Positions 51,149-63,501 are shown, numbered from the stretch's first letter. The stretch: 64,000 nt of DNA from Kiloniella sp. EL199 (GCF_900313065.1 NZ_OMPU01000013.1:1-64000), one strand, 5' to 3'. Numbers and translations are program-made. The notes: a model not told the origin generated them from the sequence alone.

Positions 51149-52636
51149 CTATTGCTCTGAATAGACCTCAACTTCGTAGAGGCGAAAATCCCCCCCCTGA
51201 TTCCCAATAACAAAACCATCAAAATTGCCTTTTAGCGACGTATCTTCAGCATCAAAAAGAATCTTATCATCAAGAACAACTTCCATCTTTCCCCGATTAT
51301 CACGACGCAATTCAACATTATGTATTTCGGAACTCAATGATTGATCCAAATTAACCGTGCCTAGTGTCGCTTTCCCTTCGGATGATGTCCGGGTTAATAT
51401 GATCGTGCTTTTCGTGCCAGTAATATAGGAAAGAGAATAACCGTTAATGCGTGACGTTCCTTGATAGACACCAAAATTCAGACGTCCGTTATCCAAAAGA
51501 CCATTTAAATTTACCCTCGCAGAAAAACTGTTTGTTATATCTGTACTGCTATAGAGTTCGGCATAGCCTTTATATTGCTTTTCTCGTTGAGAATTGCCGC
51601 TGCCTTTAAGGAAGATGTTCGAAAAAATGCCTACGATTTCTTCAGCACCTTTTTTATTTTTTTCTGTCGTCTTGATTTCTGCAACCGGAACAGAGCTATA
51701 AAGATATTCTCTGTTCACAACATCAAAATCACCTGATTCCACAAACCAGCGCGGATTGAGTGTAAAGTCGCCATCACGAAATGAATCATATAGAACACGA
51801 GTTGACCAAGGGCGGTCATAATCAGCCAATAATGCAGATATTCTCTGTTTATACTGTGTTCCGGATAACGCAGATTTTTGCCCATCATTATCCAGTTCTC
51901 TCAACTGTCTCATAAGTATTTCTGATCTTGAATCTACAACCGTTTCGAGTTCAGAATCGGCAAAATTACGGGTTCTTAAATCTTCCAAAATTTCACGACT
52001 AACCAAACCATCCACGGCCAGACCAAAATCAGACTGATAAGACCTGATTGCTCTCAAAGTCCGCTCACCGGGAAGACCATCAATCGGTCCCGGGTCATAT
52101 CCAGCACCCCTTAATCTTCTTTGCAACTCTCGCTTCTCATCGCGTGTTAGATTTATTTGCGACGTTGTCTCGGACGAACCTGGATTAGACCACGTAATAA
52201 GCGGTCCATCTTTCGTCTCAACTGTCTCCAACTTTTCGGATGTTATATCTGCTTTTTGTTTATCCGTTACAGGCTGCCAATTCGCAGCTTCTTCCTGCGC
52301 CTGAGAAATCTGTTGTGCTGACATAAAAGGTGTTAGTTTGTCCCTTGCCCGGCGCGCTTCTCTGTCACCTTGGGAGGCTGCAATATTAAACCATTTATGC
52401 GCCTGAACGTAATCCTGAGTAGTCCCATAACCTTTGGAGTAAACATATCCCAACATGAATTGAGCATCCCGGCTCCCTTTCATAGCGACTTCGGAAAAAT
52501 CACGAAAAGCGACGGTATAGTCTCTGCGATCAAAAGCTGCCATCGCATCGTCAAAAGATGCGGACAATGCAACAGAGCTCAAACTCAATCCTATGCCAAC
52601 CAGTCCAGCAAAAACCAAACGCTGAAGTTTTTTCAT
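51149..52636 (-). CDS. secreted Sel1-repeat / peptidoglycan-binding protein with C-terminal beta domain
   Basis: A 495-residue exported protein with a signal peptide (cleavage near ALSASF). A Sel1-like repeat pair lies at about 45-95 (AMKGSRDAQFMLGYVYSKGYGTTQDYVQAHKWFNIAA). A PG_binding_1 domain follows at about 164-221 (ELQRRLRGAGYDPGPIDGLPGERTLRAIRSYQ). The C-terminal 220 residues look beta-rich (NFGVYQGTSRINGYSLSYITG, VELRRDNRGKMEVVLDDKIL), like a concanavalin/jelly-roll fold. No catalytic motif is seen. It may anchor to murein and bind a partner or glycan. The third domain is unassigned. Confidence 0.75.
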   Translation of the reverse strand: MKKLQRLVFAGLVGIGLSLSSVALSASFDDAMAAFDRRDYTVAFRDFSEVAMKGSRDAQFMLGYVYSKGYGTTQDYVQAHKWFNIAASQGDREARRARDKLTPFMSAQQISQAQEEAANWQPVTDKQKADITSEKLETVETKDGPLITWSNPGSSETTSQINLTRDEKRELQRRLRGAGYDPGPIDGLPGERTLRAIRSYQSDFGLAVDGLVSREILEDLRTRNFADSELETVVDSRSEILMRQLRELDNDGQKSALSGTQYKQRISALLADYDRPWSTRVLYDSFRDGDFTLNPRWFVESGDFDVVNREYLYSSVPVAEIKTTEKNKKGAEEIVGIFSNIFLKGSGNSQREKQYKGYAELYSSTDITNSFSARVNLNGLLDNGRLNFGVYQGTSRINGYSLSYITGTKSTIILTRTSSEGKATLGTVNLDQSLSSEIHNVELRRDNRGKMEVVLDDKILFDAEDTSLKGNFDGFVIGNQGGDFRLYEVEVYSEQ

Positions 52637-52780
52637 TCATTCTGTCCCGACTATACAGTTACTTGCAGTCAACTGTTGTTTACCCCCTCTTGAGTATAAA
52701 CATCGGAATTTGACGAAAATATGCACCAGCCTCTAGCTATGTTGAATTAACTTACTTTCCAGTAGGGTAGTACAAAGAAA

Positions 52781-54904
52781 TCACTTGAATTTAGCTGTTC
52801 CCTTAGGCTCGTGAAAGTTGTTCTTTTCGTTGCTTTTTTCTTCGGTTTCGTCAGAAGAGTTGCTACCAGATTTCAAGCGTCCAAAAAGGCTTTCCAAAAA
52901 CCCCGATGCTTCCTCAACGGTATCTTCGAGTATAGTTGGAGGTTGCTTTGGTAATTCAGCAACAGGTTTGTTTTGTTCAATTTCACGCACAAGGTTCCCC
53001 CATACCTTCGCAGGCAGAGTTCCACCTGTGACAGATTTCATGGGGTGGCCATTATCATTTCCAAACCATACTCCTGCGACAGTATAGGGCGTATAACCGA
53101 CAAAAAGAGCATCTCTTGAATCCTGTGTTGTTCCTGTCTTACCAGCGGCAGAACGTCCTGTTTGCGCCGCCTTCCCTGTTCCCCAGGCAACCGTCGCACT
53201 CATCATATCATTGATCATCGCAACATTACGCGTTTTCACAACACGGCCAAGGCCGCTTCCTGTTCGCTGATAAAGCTTATTACCGTTCCGATCCTGAATT
53301 TCTTTAATGCCATAGGCAGAAACCGCACCTCCCCCATTGGAAAAAACAGAGTAGGCCGCGGTAAGTTCCAATAACGTAACCTCGGATGTCCCCAATGCAA
53401 TCGAAGGAGATGTGTCTAAATCAGTCTCAATACCTAATCGATGCGCTACTTCTGCAACTTGTTTGCGGCCAACCTTTTCCGACACCTGCACCGCAACCGA
53501 GTTCATAGACCGGGCAAAAGCATCCCGTAAGGTAACGTCACCATAATACTTGCCTTTGTAATTCCCCGGCTTCCATTTACCCACCTTGATCGGTTTATCA
53601 ACAAATCGGCTATCAGGACGCAATCCACTTTCGATCCCTGCGAGAAAAACAAATGGCTTAAAAGCGGATCCTGGTTGACGCAAAGCTTGCGTCACACGAT
53701 TGAACTGGCTGCTACGATAATCACGTCCCCCGACCATTGCTGTTACAGCCCCATAGTTCGACATGACAACAACAGCTGCTTGTTCGACATTATGCTTTTT
53801 ACGATTATCCTTGAGTATAGTGAGAAGGTTTTTTTCCGCCAAACGCTGATGCCGGGTGTTCAATGTTGTGTGAACAACAATATCCCCACGATAACCACCG
53901 ATATATTCATCAACCTGACGCAAAACCCAGTCTGTGAAAAACTTACCCTGTCCATTTGTATCCCGCTTTAAAGAAGGTCGATTCTTCTTAGCCTTCGCAG
54001 CCTCTTCACTTGTGATAAACCGGGCATCAACCATGGCCTGGAGTACAAGATTTGTTCTCGTTTCTGCCTTGACTGCACTACTGGTAGGGTTATAGCGTGA
54101 AGGTGCTTTTAAAAGACCCGCAATAAGGGCAGATTCATACAATCCGACTTTTCGCGCAGACAGGCCAAAATAAATACGAGAAGCAGCATCAACACCGTAA
54201 GTTCCGGCACCAAAATAAACCCTGTTCATATAAAGGGTTAGAATCTGTTTTTTTGTAAATTTCTGCTCCAACCAAATGGCCAGCAAAGCTTCCTGCACTT
54301 TCCGCTTCAAACTTCGCTCGGAACTTAAAAAGAGATTCTTGGCCAACTGCTGCGTAATGGTTGATCCGCCATGTGCCATTCTGCCAGCACGGATATTAAC
54401 CAGCATTGCCCGGGCAATACCCAGAATATCAATGCCAAAATGGTCATAAAAGCGACGATCTTCAATCGCGATAATAGCCTGTGGTAAATAGGGCGACATC
54501 TCATCAACGTCGAGCACATCACCATAGACATCACCATAGCTTGCCAGGCGAATACCGTCATCAGACATCAGAGTGACAGAGGGACGTCGTGAAACCTGTT
54601 CCAATCCACCAACATCTGGCAAATCCCACGCGTAATAGGCGACAAGGCCGCCCAAAAGTATGGTTCCCCATATTGCCAGAACGGAGCACCATAAAACCAT
54701 CGTTTTAAGTAATCCGCGCTTCACCGTTTTCTTCCGGCTAGCGGCTTTAGGCTTTCTCTTACCCGCCGTAGCTTTGCGCGCTTTTGTCGATCTTTTGCTC
54801 GCGCTTGTGACTCTTTTGCGCGAATCAGCTTTTAGAGTCTTTGCCCCTCGACCAGCCCCTCTTGCGCCAGATCCTGTTTTTGATGTCTTTTTTTTCGTCG
54901 CCAT
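52781..54904 (-). CDS. class A penicillin-binding protein 1A-type transglycosylase/transpeptidase
   Basis: A 707-residue bifunctional murein synthase. A long Lys/Arg-rich cytoplasmic N-terminus (about 1-64) precedes one membrane helix (about 66-90). The GT51 glycosyltransferase domain has IAIEDRRFYDHFGID, STITQQLAKNLFLS and LYMNRVYFGAGTYG. The transpeptidase has RQPGSAFKPF (SxxK), SMNS (SxN) and KTGTTQDSRDALFVGYT (KTG). It ends with an acidic/basic low-complexity tail. The highly basic N-terminus (about 20 of 60 residues Lys or Arg) is unusually long compared with E. coli PBP1A. It is a single gene before gyrB on the same strand. Confidence 0.92.
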   Translation of the reverse strand: MATKKKTSKTGSGARGAGRGAKTLKADSRKRVTSASKRSTKARKATAGKRKPKAASRKKTVKRGLLKTMVLWCSVLAIWGTILLGGLVAYYAWDLPDVGGLEQVSRRPSVTLMSDDGIRLASYGDVYGDVLDVDEMSPYLPQAIIAIEDRRFYDHFGIDILGIARAMLVNIRAGRMAHGGSTITQQLAKNLFLSSERSLKRKVQEALLAIWLEQKFTKKQILTLYMNRVYFGAGTYGVDAASRIYFGLSARKVGLYESALIAGLLKAPSRYNPTSSAVKAETRTNLVLQAMVDARFITSEEAAKAKKNRPSLKRDTNGQGKFFTDWVLRQVDEYIGGYRGDIVVHTTLNTRHQRLAEKNLLTILKDNRKKHNVEQAAVVVMSNYGAVTAMVGGRDYRSSQFNRVTQALRQPGSAFKPFVFLAGIESGLRPDSRFVDKPIKVGKWKPGNYKGKYYGDVTLRDAFARSMNSVAVQVSEKVGRKQVAEVAHRLGIETDLDTSPSIALGTSEVTLLELTAAYSVFSNGGGAVSAYGIKEIQDRNGNKLYQRTGSGLGRVVKTRNVAMINDMMSATVAWGTGKAAQTGRSAAGKTGTTQDSRDALFVGYTPYTVAGVWFGNDNGHPMKSVTGGTLPAKVWGNLVREIEQNKPVAELPKQPPTILEDTVEEASGFLESLFGRLKSGSNSSDETEEKSNEKNNFHEPKGTAKFK

Positions 54905-54977
54905 AATTTCACTGATAAACTATTCATATTTGGCAGGCTAGTGGCAGCTCGGTGTCAAGAAGATGACCTCTTAGAAT

Positions 54978-55009
54978 AAAGGGCCGGAACTCTGAGGTGC
55001 CGACCCTTT
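54978..55009 (-). terminator. terminator after gyrB
   Basis: Stem AAAGGG-c-CGG / CCG-a-CCCTTT with one internal mismatch, 22 bp beyond the gyrB stop on the minus strand, ending in a T-rich tract. It also lies before the PBP gene. Confidence 0.65.
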
Positions 55010-55030
55010 TATTACAGTGTAAATCGTGCC

Positions 55031-57520
<2,490 letters not shown>

Positions 57521-58726
57521 TTATTCCCCTGTGTGAGCCAACAACACGGCCCCGTCTTTAATCGTTAAATATTGCGCCTTTTCGCCCATGTCCGAGAAGA
57601 CATTAGCATCGGTTCCTGTCATCCAGGCCTGACAACGCAAGTGTAGTATTTCATCAAAGAGGCTCTTGCGACGCTTCTGATCGAGATGTGCAACAACTTC
57701 ATCCAACAACATCAAAGGCGCAGCCCCTCGTTCCAGCATCACCAATCGCGCATGAGCCAGAACAATAGATAATAAAAGCGCCTTTTGCTCACCTGTTGAA
57801 CACAGAGCAGCTGGCATATCCTTTTCTAAGTGGTGAACCATCAGATCGCTTCGATGAGGCCCCCACGATGCCCCGCCCGTAACAGCGTCTTTCGACCTAC
57901 TGTCTGCCAGGCAGGATCTCAAATCTTCTTCTACCAACAAGGCAGGTTTCTCGTCTAACCAACCTTCAACTGTGCCCTCCAAAGCCAAGCCGGCAATCGG
58001 AAAGTCACCAACAGTTTGCGCACAGGCATCGATCAGCTTTTCAGTCATCTCGCGTCGGGCAACCGCAATGGCAACGCCATGCCTTGCCATCCGATCTTCC
58101 AACGTAGCCAGCCAGGCTTCATCATTATTTCCGGCTTTCAGTAACCGGGATCGTTCTCTCAAAGCATGATCATAGGCACTTGTGTTACCTGCGTGGGCAG
58201 GATCAAATCCAAGAACCAGCCGATCCAGAAACTTTCGACGCCCTGCGGCACCATCCCTGAGCAATCCGTCCATTTGCGGGGTAAGCCAGATCGTCGAGAA
58301 AACTTCCGCCAAAGCTTGCTGGTTTTTGCAATTCTCTCCATCCACTCGAACAATCCGACGCTCACGAGAGGTTCCATTCATGTTCAACGGATCACGACCT
58401 GTCCCAACATCTCGTGGCCCATCTTCAGTCATTACTTCCGCTGCAACAGCCCAGGCCTCTGGCGTTTCAGGTGTTGATCTTCTAGCAATTTCCGGTAAAG
58501 ACGCACTCCGCAACCCCCGTCCCGGTGTCATAAGTGAAATCGCTTCAAGCAAGTTGGTCTTACCAACCCCGTTTGCCCCGGTCAGAATCACAGGTCGGGC
58601 ATCAACCGTAACTTCAGCACGCTCGTAACTACGAAACTGGGTAAGAACAACCCGACGCAGCCAAAGATTCTCTGACAAGGTTTCGTCAGTCACAAATGAT
58701 GTTCCATTCTGGGCAGCAGCCTGCAT
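57521..58726 (-). CDS. recF: DNA replication and repair protein RecF
   Basis: A 401-residue SMC-like ATPase that loads RecA at gaps through the RecFOR pathway. Walker A is ILTGANGVGKTNLLEAISLM (about 46-65), and the C-terminal signature region is CSTGEQKALLLSIVLAHARLV, followed by Walker B in PLMLLDEVVAHLD. The length is a little above the average. It lies between dnaN (24 bp upstream) and gyrB (36 bp downstream), all in one direction. Confidence 0.95.
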   Translation of the reverse strand: MQAAAQNGTSFVTDETLSENLWLRRVVLTQFRSYERAEVTVDARPVILTGANGVGKTNLLEAISLMTPGRGLRSASLPEIARRSTPETPEAWAVAAEVMTEDGPRDVGTGRDPLNMNGTSRERRIVRVDGENCKNQQALAEVFSTIWLTPQMDGLLRDGAAGRRKFLDRLVLGFDPAHAGNTSAYDHALRERSRLLKAGNNDEAWLATLEDRMARHGVAIAVARREMTEKLIDACAQTVGDFPIAGLALEGTVEGWLDEKPALLVEEDLRSCLADSRSKDAVTGGASWGPHRSDLMVHHLEKDMPAALCSTGEQKALLLSIVLAHARLVMLERGAAPLMLLDEVVAHLDQKRRKSLFDEILHLRCQAWMTGTDANVFSDMGEKAQYLTIKDGAVLLAHTGE

Positions 58727-58749
58727 ACGACTGTTTTATCCAGATCCGA

Positions 58750-59868
58750 CTAAACACGCATCGGCATCAGCACATAAAGTGCAGATGTATCAGCAGAATC
58801 CCTGACAATCGTCGGGGAGGCAGCATCCGCCATTAAAAATTCAGCAGAATCACCTTCGATTTGCTGGGCAATATCCAGAAGGTATCGGGAATTAAAGCCA
58901 ATATCGAGAGATGTACCCTCATAATTCACTTCCAGAACTTCAACCGCACTGCCGTTTTCTGCAGAAGTGGCAGAAAGTGTTAAAGAAGATCCGTCCAAGG
59001 TAATTTTAACCGCGCGGCTCTTTTCAGTGGAAATAGTGGAAACTCGGTCAACAGCGGCAGAGAAGGTCTTACAGTCCAGAACCAAACTCTTGTCATTACC
59101 GCTAGGGATAACACGCTGGTAATCAGGGAATGTACCATCAATCAACTTGGAACTAAGAACAGTTGAATCAAAACGGAACATAATTTTTGTTTCAGAAAGA
59201 GAAACTTCAATCGGATCGTTTGTTTCATCAATAAGCTTGCGAAGCTCATTCACCGTTTTACGCGGCACAATTACACCCGGAAGGTTTTCAGCACCCTGTG
59301 GCAACGGCATTTCAAACCGAGCAAGACGGTGACCATCTGTGGCAACCGCACGCAAAACAGGAATACCTTCTGCTTCTGTTGCGTGGACATATATACCGTT
59401 CAGATAATATCTGGTTTCTTCAGTGGAAATCGCAAAACGGGTTCTATCAATAAGATTTTTTAGCTCACCCGCCTGAATACCGAAGACCTGAGGCAAATCA
59501 GCAACGCCAGCAGCGGGAAAATCTTCGCGCGGCAATGTCTGAAGTGTAAAGGTAGAACGGCCAGCCTTTAGGGTCATTTGAGCCGTTTCGGCATTAGCTG
59601 TCAGTTCCACTTCGGAACCATCAGGCAACTTTCTGACGATGTCATAGAATGTATGCGCAGGAGCCGTCGTCACACCCGCATCAACAATTGTAGCTTCAAC
59701 TTGATCAACAATAGTCAGATCCATGTCGGTTGCCGTCAGGGATAACTTTCCATCTTTCGCTTCCATCAAAACATTGGAAAGGATTGGAATAGTATTCCTG
59801 CGTTCGACGACACTTTGAACATGTGCCAGGGATTTCAACAATGCAGAGCGTTCGATTGTCAACTTCAT
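58750..59868 (-). CDS. dnaN: DNA polymerase III sliding clamp (beta subunit)
   Basis: A 372-residue protein forming the ring clamp on DNA for Pol III. It begins MKLTIERSALLKSLAHVQSVVERRNTIPILSNVLMEA, the standard DnaN start, and ends with the conserved YVLMPMRV terminus. The frame is open for 32 more codons upstream, but that part has no homology to the family; ATG 59868 is used. Conserved hydrophobic pocket residues near the C-terminus (MPMRV) are those that bind clamp-interacting proteins. Confidence 0.96.
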   Translation of the reverse strand: MKLTIERSALLKSLAHVQSVVERRNTIPILSNVLMEAKDGKLSLTATDMDLTIVDQVEATIVDAGVTTAPAHTFYDIVRKLPDGSEVELTANAETAQMTLKAGRSTFTLQTLPREDFPAAGVADLPQVFGIQAGELKNLIDRTRFAISTEETRYYLNGIYVHATEAEGIPVLRAVATDGHRLARFEMPLPQGAENLPGVIVPRKTVNELRKLIDETNDPIEVSLSETKIMFRFDSTVLSSKLIDGTFPDYQRVIPSGNDKSLVLDCKTFSAAVDRVSTISTEKSRAVKITLDGSSLTLSATSAENGSAVEVLEVNYEGTSLDIGFNSRYLLDIAQQIEGDSAEFLMADAASPTIVRDSADTSALYVLMPMRV

Positions 59869-60171
59869 GATGCTATGACTCAGTCCGTATCTTTCATCAG
59901 TACCATTTAAAACCTCCCTCTGTGTAAGACCACAGAACAAGGTCACGATTACTCCGTGCCTCACAATTGATAGTACTAGGACTTTCTAGGTGGGACTCGG
60001 GCGGAAAGTATAGCGGGTTAGTTCGCAGAAGGAAAACAATTATAACATCTTATCGACTTATGATGCGAATTTCGAAAATCCTGGAATCACATCAAGGAGA
60101 TATCGGGAAAGTAGGGATGGATATCCCCCATTTATTAGCCTGACTGATAAATTAAATTGCCTTAGACCACC
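59869..60171 (-). promoter_or_regulatory. dnaA-dnaN intergenic region
   Basis: A 303-bp gap without a gene. On the minus strand there are two -10-like hexamers, TATAAT (60044-60039) and TATACT (60012-60007), each without a convincing -35 element. No DnaA box (TTWTNCACA) is seen. The gap is consistent with a separate dnaN promoter. Confidence 0.3.
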
Positions 60172-61602
60172 CTAATTTTCCAACATCCGGCTGAGAAGCT
60201 CGATATCCTCTGCAAACTCGAGATCAGTGGATTTCAATTCCTCTACCTTCTTCACAGCATGCATAACGGTGGTATGATCGCGCCCACCAAACTTGCGGCC
60301 GATTTCAGGTAGTGAACGTGATGTCAGCTGCTTTGAAAGGTACATTGCAATCTGACGCGGTCGCGCGACCGCTCTGGCGCGGCGGGCTGAATGCATATCG
60401 GACACGCGCACATTAAAATGTTCTGCAACTTTCTTTTGAATTTCCTCAATCGTCACTCGACGATCATTTGCCCTTAGAAGATCGTGCAACACTTCCTGTG
60501 TGGATTCCAGTGTAACCGAACGACCAACCAGTGTTGCGTGGGCAACAATACGATTTAACGCCCCTTCTAATTCGCGGATATTGGACGTTATTTTATGAGC
60601 GAGAAATTCAACAACCTTTTGCGGAATATCAACATCCAACTGCTCGGCTTTTGATTCAAGAATACCTAATCTCAGTTCATACGTTGTTGGATGAATATCA
60701 GCAACTAAACCCCACCCTAGGCGTGATTTCATTCGCTCTTCAACACCCTCGAGATCAGAAGGGCTTTTATCCGCAGAAATAATAACTTGACGATTTTGAT
60801 CAACCAACGCGTTGAAAGTATGGAAAAATTCCTCCTGCGTGGCCTCACGCCCACCAATGAATTGAACATCATCAATCATCAAAACATCAACGGAACGGAA
60901 CTGTTCCTTGAAAGACATCGTGTCTTTTGTCCGCAAAGCACGCACAAACTGATACATAAATTTTTCAGCAGAAAGGTAAATGACTTTCTTTTCAGGATGA
61001 GCCTTACGGATCTGATGCGCGATAGCGTGCATCAGATGTGTTTTACCGAGCCCAACACCGCCATAAAGGAATAAAGGATTAAAGGGCACAGCTTCCGCAT
61101 CAGCAACACGTTGGGCTGCAGCGTAGGCAAGCTCATTTGGTTTCCCAACCACAAAATTTTCAAAAGTAAATCGCGGATCCAGCGATCCTGTTATCTGTTG
61201 AACATCTTGTTCTTGCACTGCCTCAACAGATAAAATCGGCGGCTCGGGTTCAAGATGTGTCTCTTTTTTAGAGGCATGAACAATCTCTGATTCATCTTTG
61301 AGATCAACCAAAGCAGGCTTTGGTACCGGGCGAGATGGAGATAGAACAACAATCTCTACATCAGCAGGCGCACCAACCTCTTCGAGCCAAAGCGCCTGAA
61401 TCCGATCCTGATAGTTGCTAGCAACCCAATCACGCATGAAACGCGTCGGTACAGCCATACGAATAAAAGATTCATCACCAGACAATAATGACAGTGGCTT
61501 CAGCCAGCTACGATAAGCAGCTTCACCAACTTCGGTACGCAGCCTTCCAAGCACACGATCCCATTGTTGTTGAAAAGATAAAATCACCTCACTCTGAGCC
61601 AT
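60172..61602 (-). CDS. dnaA: chromosomal replication initiator protein DnaA
   Basis: A 476-residue AAA+ initiator that binds DnaA boxes and opens the origin. Domain I is MAQSEVILSFQQQWDRVLGRLRTEVGEAAYRSWLKPLS. Domain III has Walker A LYGGVGLGKTHLMHAIAHQI, Walker B VDVLMIDDVQFIGG and sensor GWGLVADIHPTTYELRLGIL. Domain IV ends with the DnaA box-binding signature GGRDHTTVMHAVKKVE. A strong GGGGAGG ribosome site lies 3-10 nt before the ATG. It lies between rpsT and dnaN, on the same strand as both. Confidence 0.97.
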   Translation of the reverse strand: MAQSEVILSFQQQWDRVLGRLRTEVGEAAYRSWLKPLSLLSGDESFIRMAVPTRFMRDWVASNYQDRIQALWLEEVGAPADVEIVVLSPSRPVPKPALVDLKDESEIVHASKKETHLEPEPPILSVEAVQEQDVQQITGSLDPRFTFENFVVGKPNELAYAAAQRVADAEAVPFNPLFLYGGVGLGKTHLMHAIAHQIRKAHPEKKVIYLSAEKFMYQFVRALRTKDTMSFKEQFRSVDVLMIDDVQFIGGREATQEEFFHTFNALVDQNRQVIISADKSPSDLEGVEERMKSRLGWGLVADIHPTTYELRLGILESKAEQLDVDIPQKVVEFLAHKITSNIRELEGALNRIVAHATLVGRSVTLESTQEVLHDLLRANDRRVTIEEIQKKVAEHFNVRVSDMHSARRARAVARPRQIAMYLSKQLTSRSLPEIGRKFGGRDHTTVMHAVKKVEELKSTDLEFAEDIELLSRMLEN

Positions 61603-62043
61603 ATGCCTCCCCGCCCATACCTACAAACAAATAAAAACTACTCATTAACCGTCACTATTAAGTTCAATAAGTTTTTTATTAAAAACGAACCCAATAAACA
61701 CCATACAAACACAAATAAAACCAGTCCCAAAACCAGTAAAGTTTCAGGTTTTACTTACTCTCTTAAATATCAAGGACGGAATAGCTTTAACTCGCAGAAA
61801 TATTATGCAGAGCAAATCATATTTTAACTATGAATTTCCCTTCCGAGAGGATGTAATGTACTCGGCAATGGCATTTCATGCAACACGATCAGATCAAGAA
61901 CATGACATTTTTTCTACAAAAATTCAGTCCTTGGGTATTGCCCAAAAGATGACCTACTAAATCTAGTAGCTTCAACACTTCAAGCAATAAAATTACAACC
62001 CGAATTCCCGCCAATTATGGAGAATCCGGGCGACTCCATACAA
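61603..62043. other. dnaA-rpsT intergenic region, no DnaA boxes found
   Basis: A roughly 440-bp AT-rich region upstream of dnaA. I searched by eye for DnaA boxes (TTATCCACA and close variants) and found none, so I do not call an origin here. There are short dyads TTGGG-N5-CCCAA (61931-61945) and CTACTA-AATC-TAGTAG (61954-61969). A 51-residue plus-strand reading frame (61805-61960, start ATG, no clear ribosome site) is open but unsupported. Confidence 0.4.
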
Positions 62044-62075
62044 AAAAAGTCGCACTCAAAAGAGTACGACTTTTT
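62044..62075 (-). terminator. intrinsic terminator after rpsT
   Basis: Stem AAAAAGTCG-c-ACTC / GAGT-a-CGACTTTTT around an AAAA loop, flanked by A/T tracts, so it can terminate in both directions. It lies 32 bp beyond the rpsT stop. Confidence 0.85.
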
Positions 62076-62079
62076 ACCA

Positions 62080-62103
62080 ACCCATCCTGTATATGGGGTG
62101 GGT
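62080..62103 (-). other. hairpin between rpsT and its terminator
   Basis: Stem ACCCATCC / GGGTGGGT (8 bp with a G-U pair) directly after the rpsT stop and before the terminator. It could protect the 3' end of the short S20 messenger. Confidence 0.4.
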
Positions 62104-62106
62104 AAC

Positions 62107-62370
62107 TTAACCCAGAGCTTTAATGCGTCCACTCAAACGGGACAGCTTACGAGCCACTGTATTTTTGCGCAGAATGCCGGCACGAACGCCGCGATGCATT
62201 TCAGGCTGGGCAGCCTTGAAAGCTTCCTGAGCAGTAGCTTTGTCGCCTTCGCCAATCGCAGCTTCAACACTCTTAACAAAAGTGCGAATGCGGCCGAGAC
62301 GTGATGCGTTCAGTTCGTAACGACGTGCGTTACGACGGATCCGGGTTTTCGCAGAAAGATGATTAGCCAT
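62107..62370 (-). CDS. rpsT: 30S ribosomal protein S20
   Basis: An 87-residue basic protein that binds 16S rRNA. It begins [39 protein letters not shown], the typical S20 start, and ends [13 protein letters not shown]. The gene stands alone between the enoyl-CoA hydratase gene and dnaA, an arrangement common in Alphaproteobacteria. A 225-bp upstream gap probably carries its promoter. Confidence 0.97.
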   Translation of the reverse strand: MANHLSAKTRIRRNARRYELNASRLGRIRTFVKSVEAAIGEGDKATAQEAFKAAQPEMHRGVRAGILRKNTVARKLSRLSGRIKALG

Positions 62371-62595
62371 CGATAGGCGCCTATTCTTCAGTAATAATGA
62401 ATCTCGAAAGTTGCGGCGTTATAACGGTGCCTTGTGTGTTCGTCAAGCATGATGAGTCAGTTTTATGAACATACAACGAACTAGGACATCACTTTTACAT
62501 CCCTATTCGCCTATTGATCATCCAATTATCAACAATACAACCGATAGACAGATCCAGCAGCAAACACAGCTAAATCAGCTTAATCACGAGCTTTA

Positions 62596-63372
62596 TCAAC
62601 GATGCTTCCACTCAGGTTTACGTTTTTCAACAAAAGCTATCATTCCTTCGCGCCTGTCATCCAAAGCAAAGGTTGAATGGAAAACCCGTCTCTCAAAACG
62701 GAGTCCTTCTGTCAGGCTCGTTTCATAGGCTCTATCAACGGATTCTTTAGCAATCATGGTCACAGGTAAAGAGAAGCCCGCAATCTTTTTTGCTGCGGTC
62801 AATGCCTCCTCCATTAAATCAGCAGCCGGAACAACACGGCTCACCAGACCACTACGCTCTGCTTCATCAGCATCCATCATACGACCGGTTAAACACATAT
62901 CCATTGCTTTCGCCTTGCCAATCAAATGCGTAAGACGTTGCGTGCCACCGGCACCTGGAATCGTTCCAATGGTGATTTCCGGCTGCCCAAACTTTGCCGT
63001 ATCCGCGGCAATGATAAAATCACACATCATAGCAACCTCACAGCCGCCCCCTAATGCATACCCAGCTACAGCTGCGATCACCGGCTTTCTTGTTTTGGCC
63101 AAAACTTCCCAGTCATCGGTGATAAAATCTTCCCGATAAGCCGCTTGAAAATCTTTCCCCACCATCTCCTTAATATCAGCACCAGCAGCAAAAGCTTTTT
63201 CAGATCCTGTAATCACCATACATCCGATTGTATCATCAGCCTCAAATTCTGAAACAGCCTGACCCAACTCATCAATCAACCCAACACACAAAGCATTCAA
63301 AGCTTCCGGGCGATCAAGCTTGATAAGGCCAACGCGGTCATGTCTTTCCACGGCGATATATTCGTATGTCAT
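62596..63372 (-). CDS. enoyl-CoA hydratase
   Basis: A 258-residue crotonase-fold enzyme hydrating trans-2-enoyl-CoA in fatty acid breakdown. The oxyanion hole segment is [11 protein letters not shown], and the active-site block is [17 protein letters not shown] with catalytic glutamates in GGGCE and in [27 protein letters not shown]. Both glutamates are present. The length matches short-chain enoyl-CoA hydratase. It lies upstream of rpsT, with the secreted hypothetical further upstream, an order shared by other alphaproteobacteria. Confidence 0.94.
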   Translation of the reverse strand: MTYEYIAVERHDRVGLIKLDRPEALNALCVGLIDELGQAVSEFEADDTIGCMVITGSEKAFAAGADIKEMVGKDFQAAYREDFITDDWEVLAKTRKPVIAAVAGYALGGGCEVAMMCDFIIAADTAKFGQPEITIGTIPGAGGTQRLTHLIGKAKAMDMCLTGRMMDADEAERSGLVSRVVPAADLMEEALTAAKKIAGFSLPVTMIAKESVDRAYETSLTEGLRFERRVFHSTFALDDRREGMIAFVEKRKPEWKHR

Positions 63373-63501
63373 TTTAGGTCGCTCCTGATTTCACTTTTGC
63401 GATACGCAATATCGAATATTCTTTAGCAATTCTATCTCTATATACTCGGGATTACAGATATCCCGAGCCACACATATTTCAGGACAGAGAGTGCCGTATG
63501 T

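Noticed and set aside
59869-59964. N-terminal extension of dnaN
   Set aside because: Sequence before ATG 59868 has no resemblance to sliding clamps.
61603-61827. Plus-strand 74-residue frame upstream of dnaA
   Set aside because: Low-complexity Asn/Lys/Thr sequence that starts inside the dnaA ribosome site on the other strand; probably chance.
61805-61960. 51-residue plus-strand frame before dnaA
   Set aside because: No convincing ribosome site or family; mentioned in the region entry but not called as a gene.
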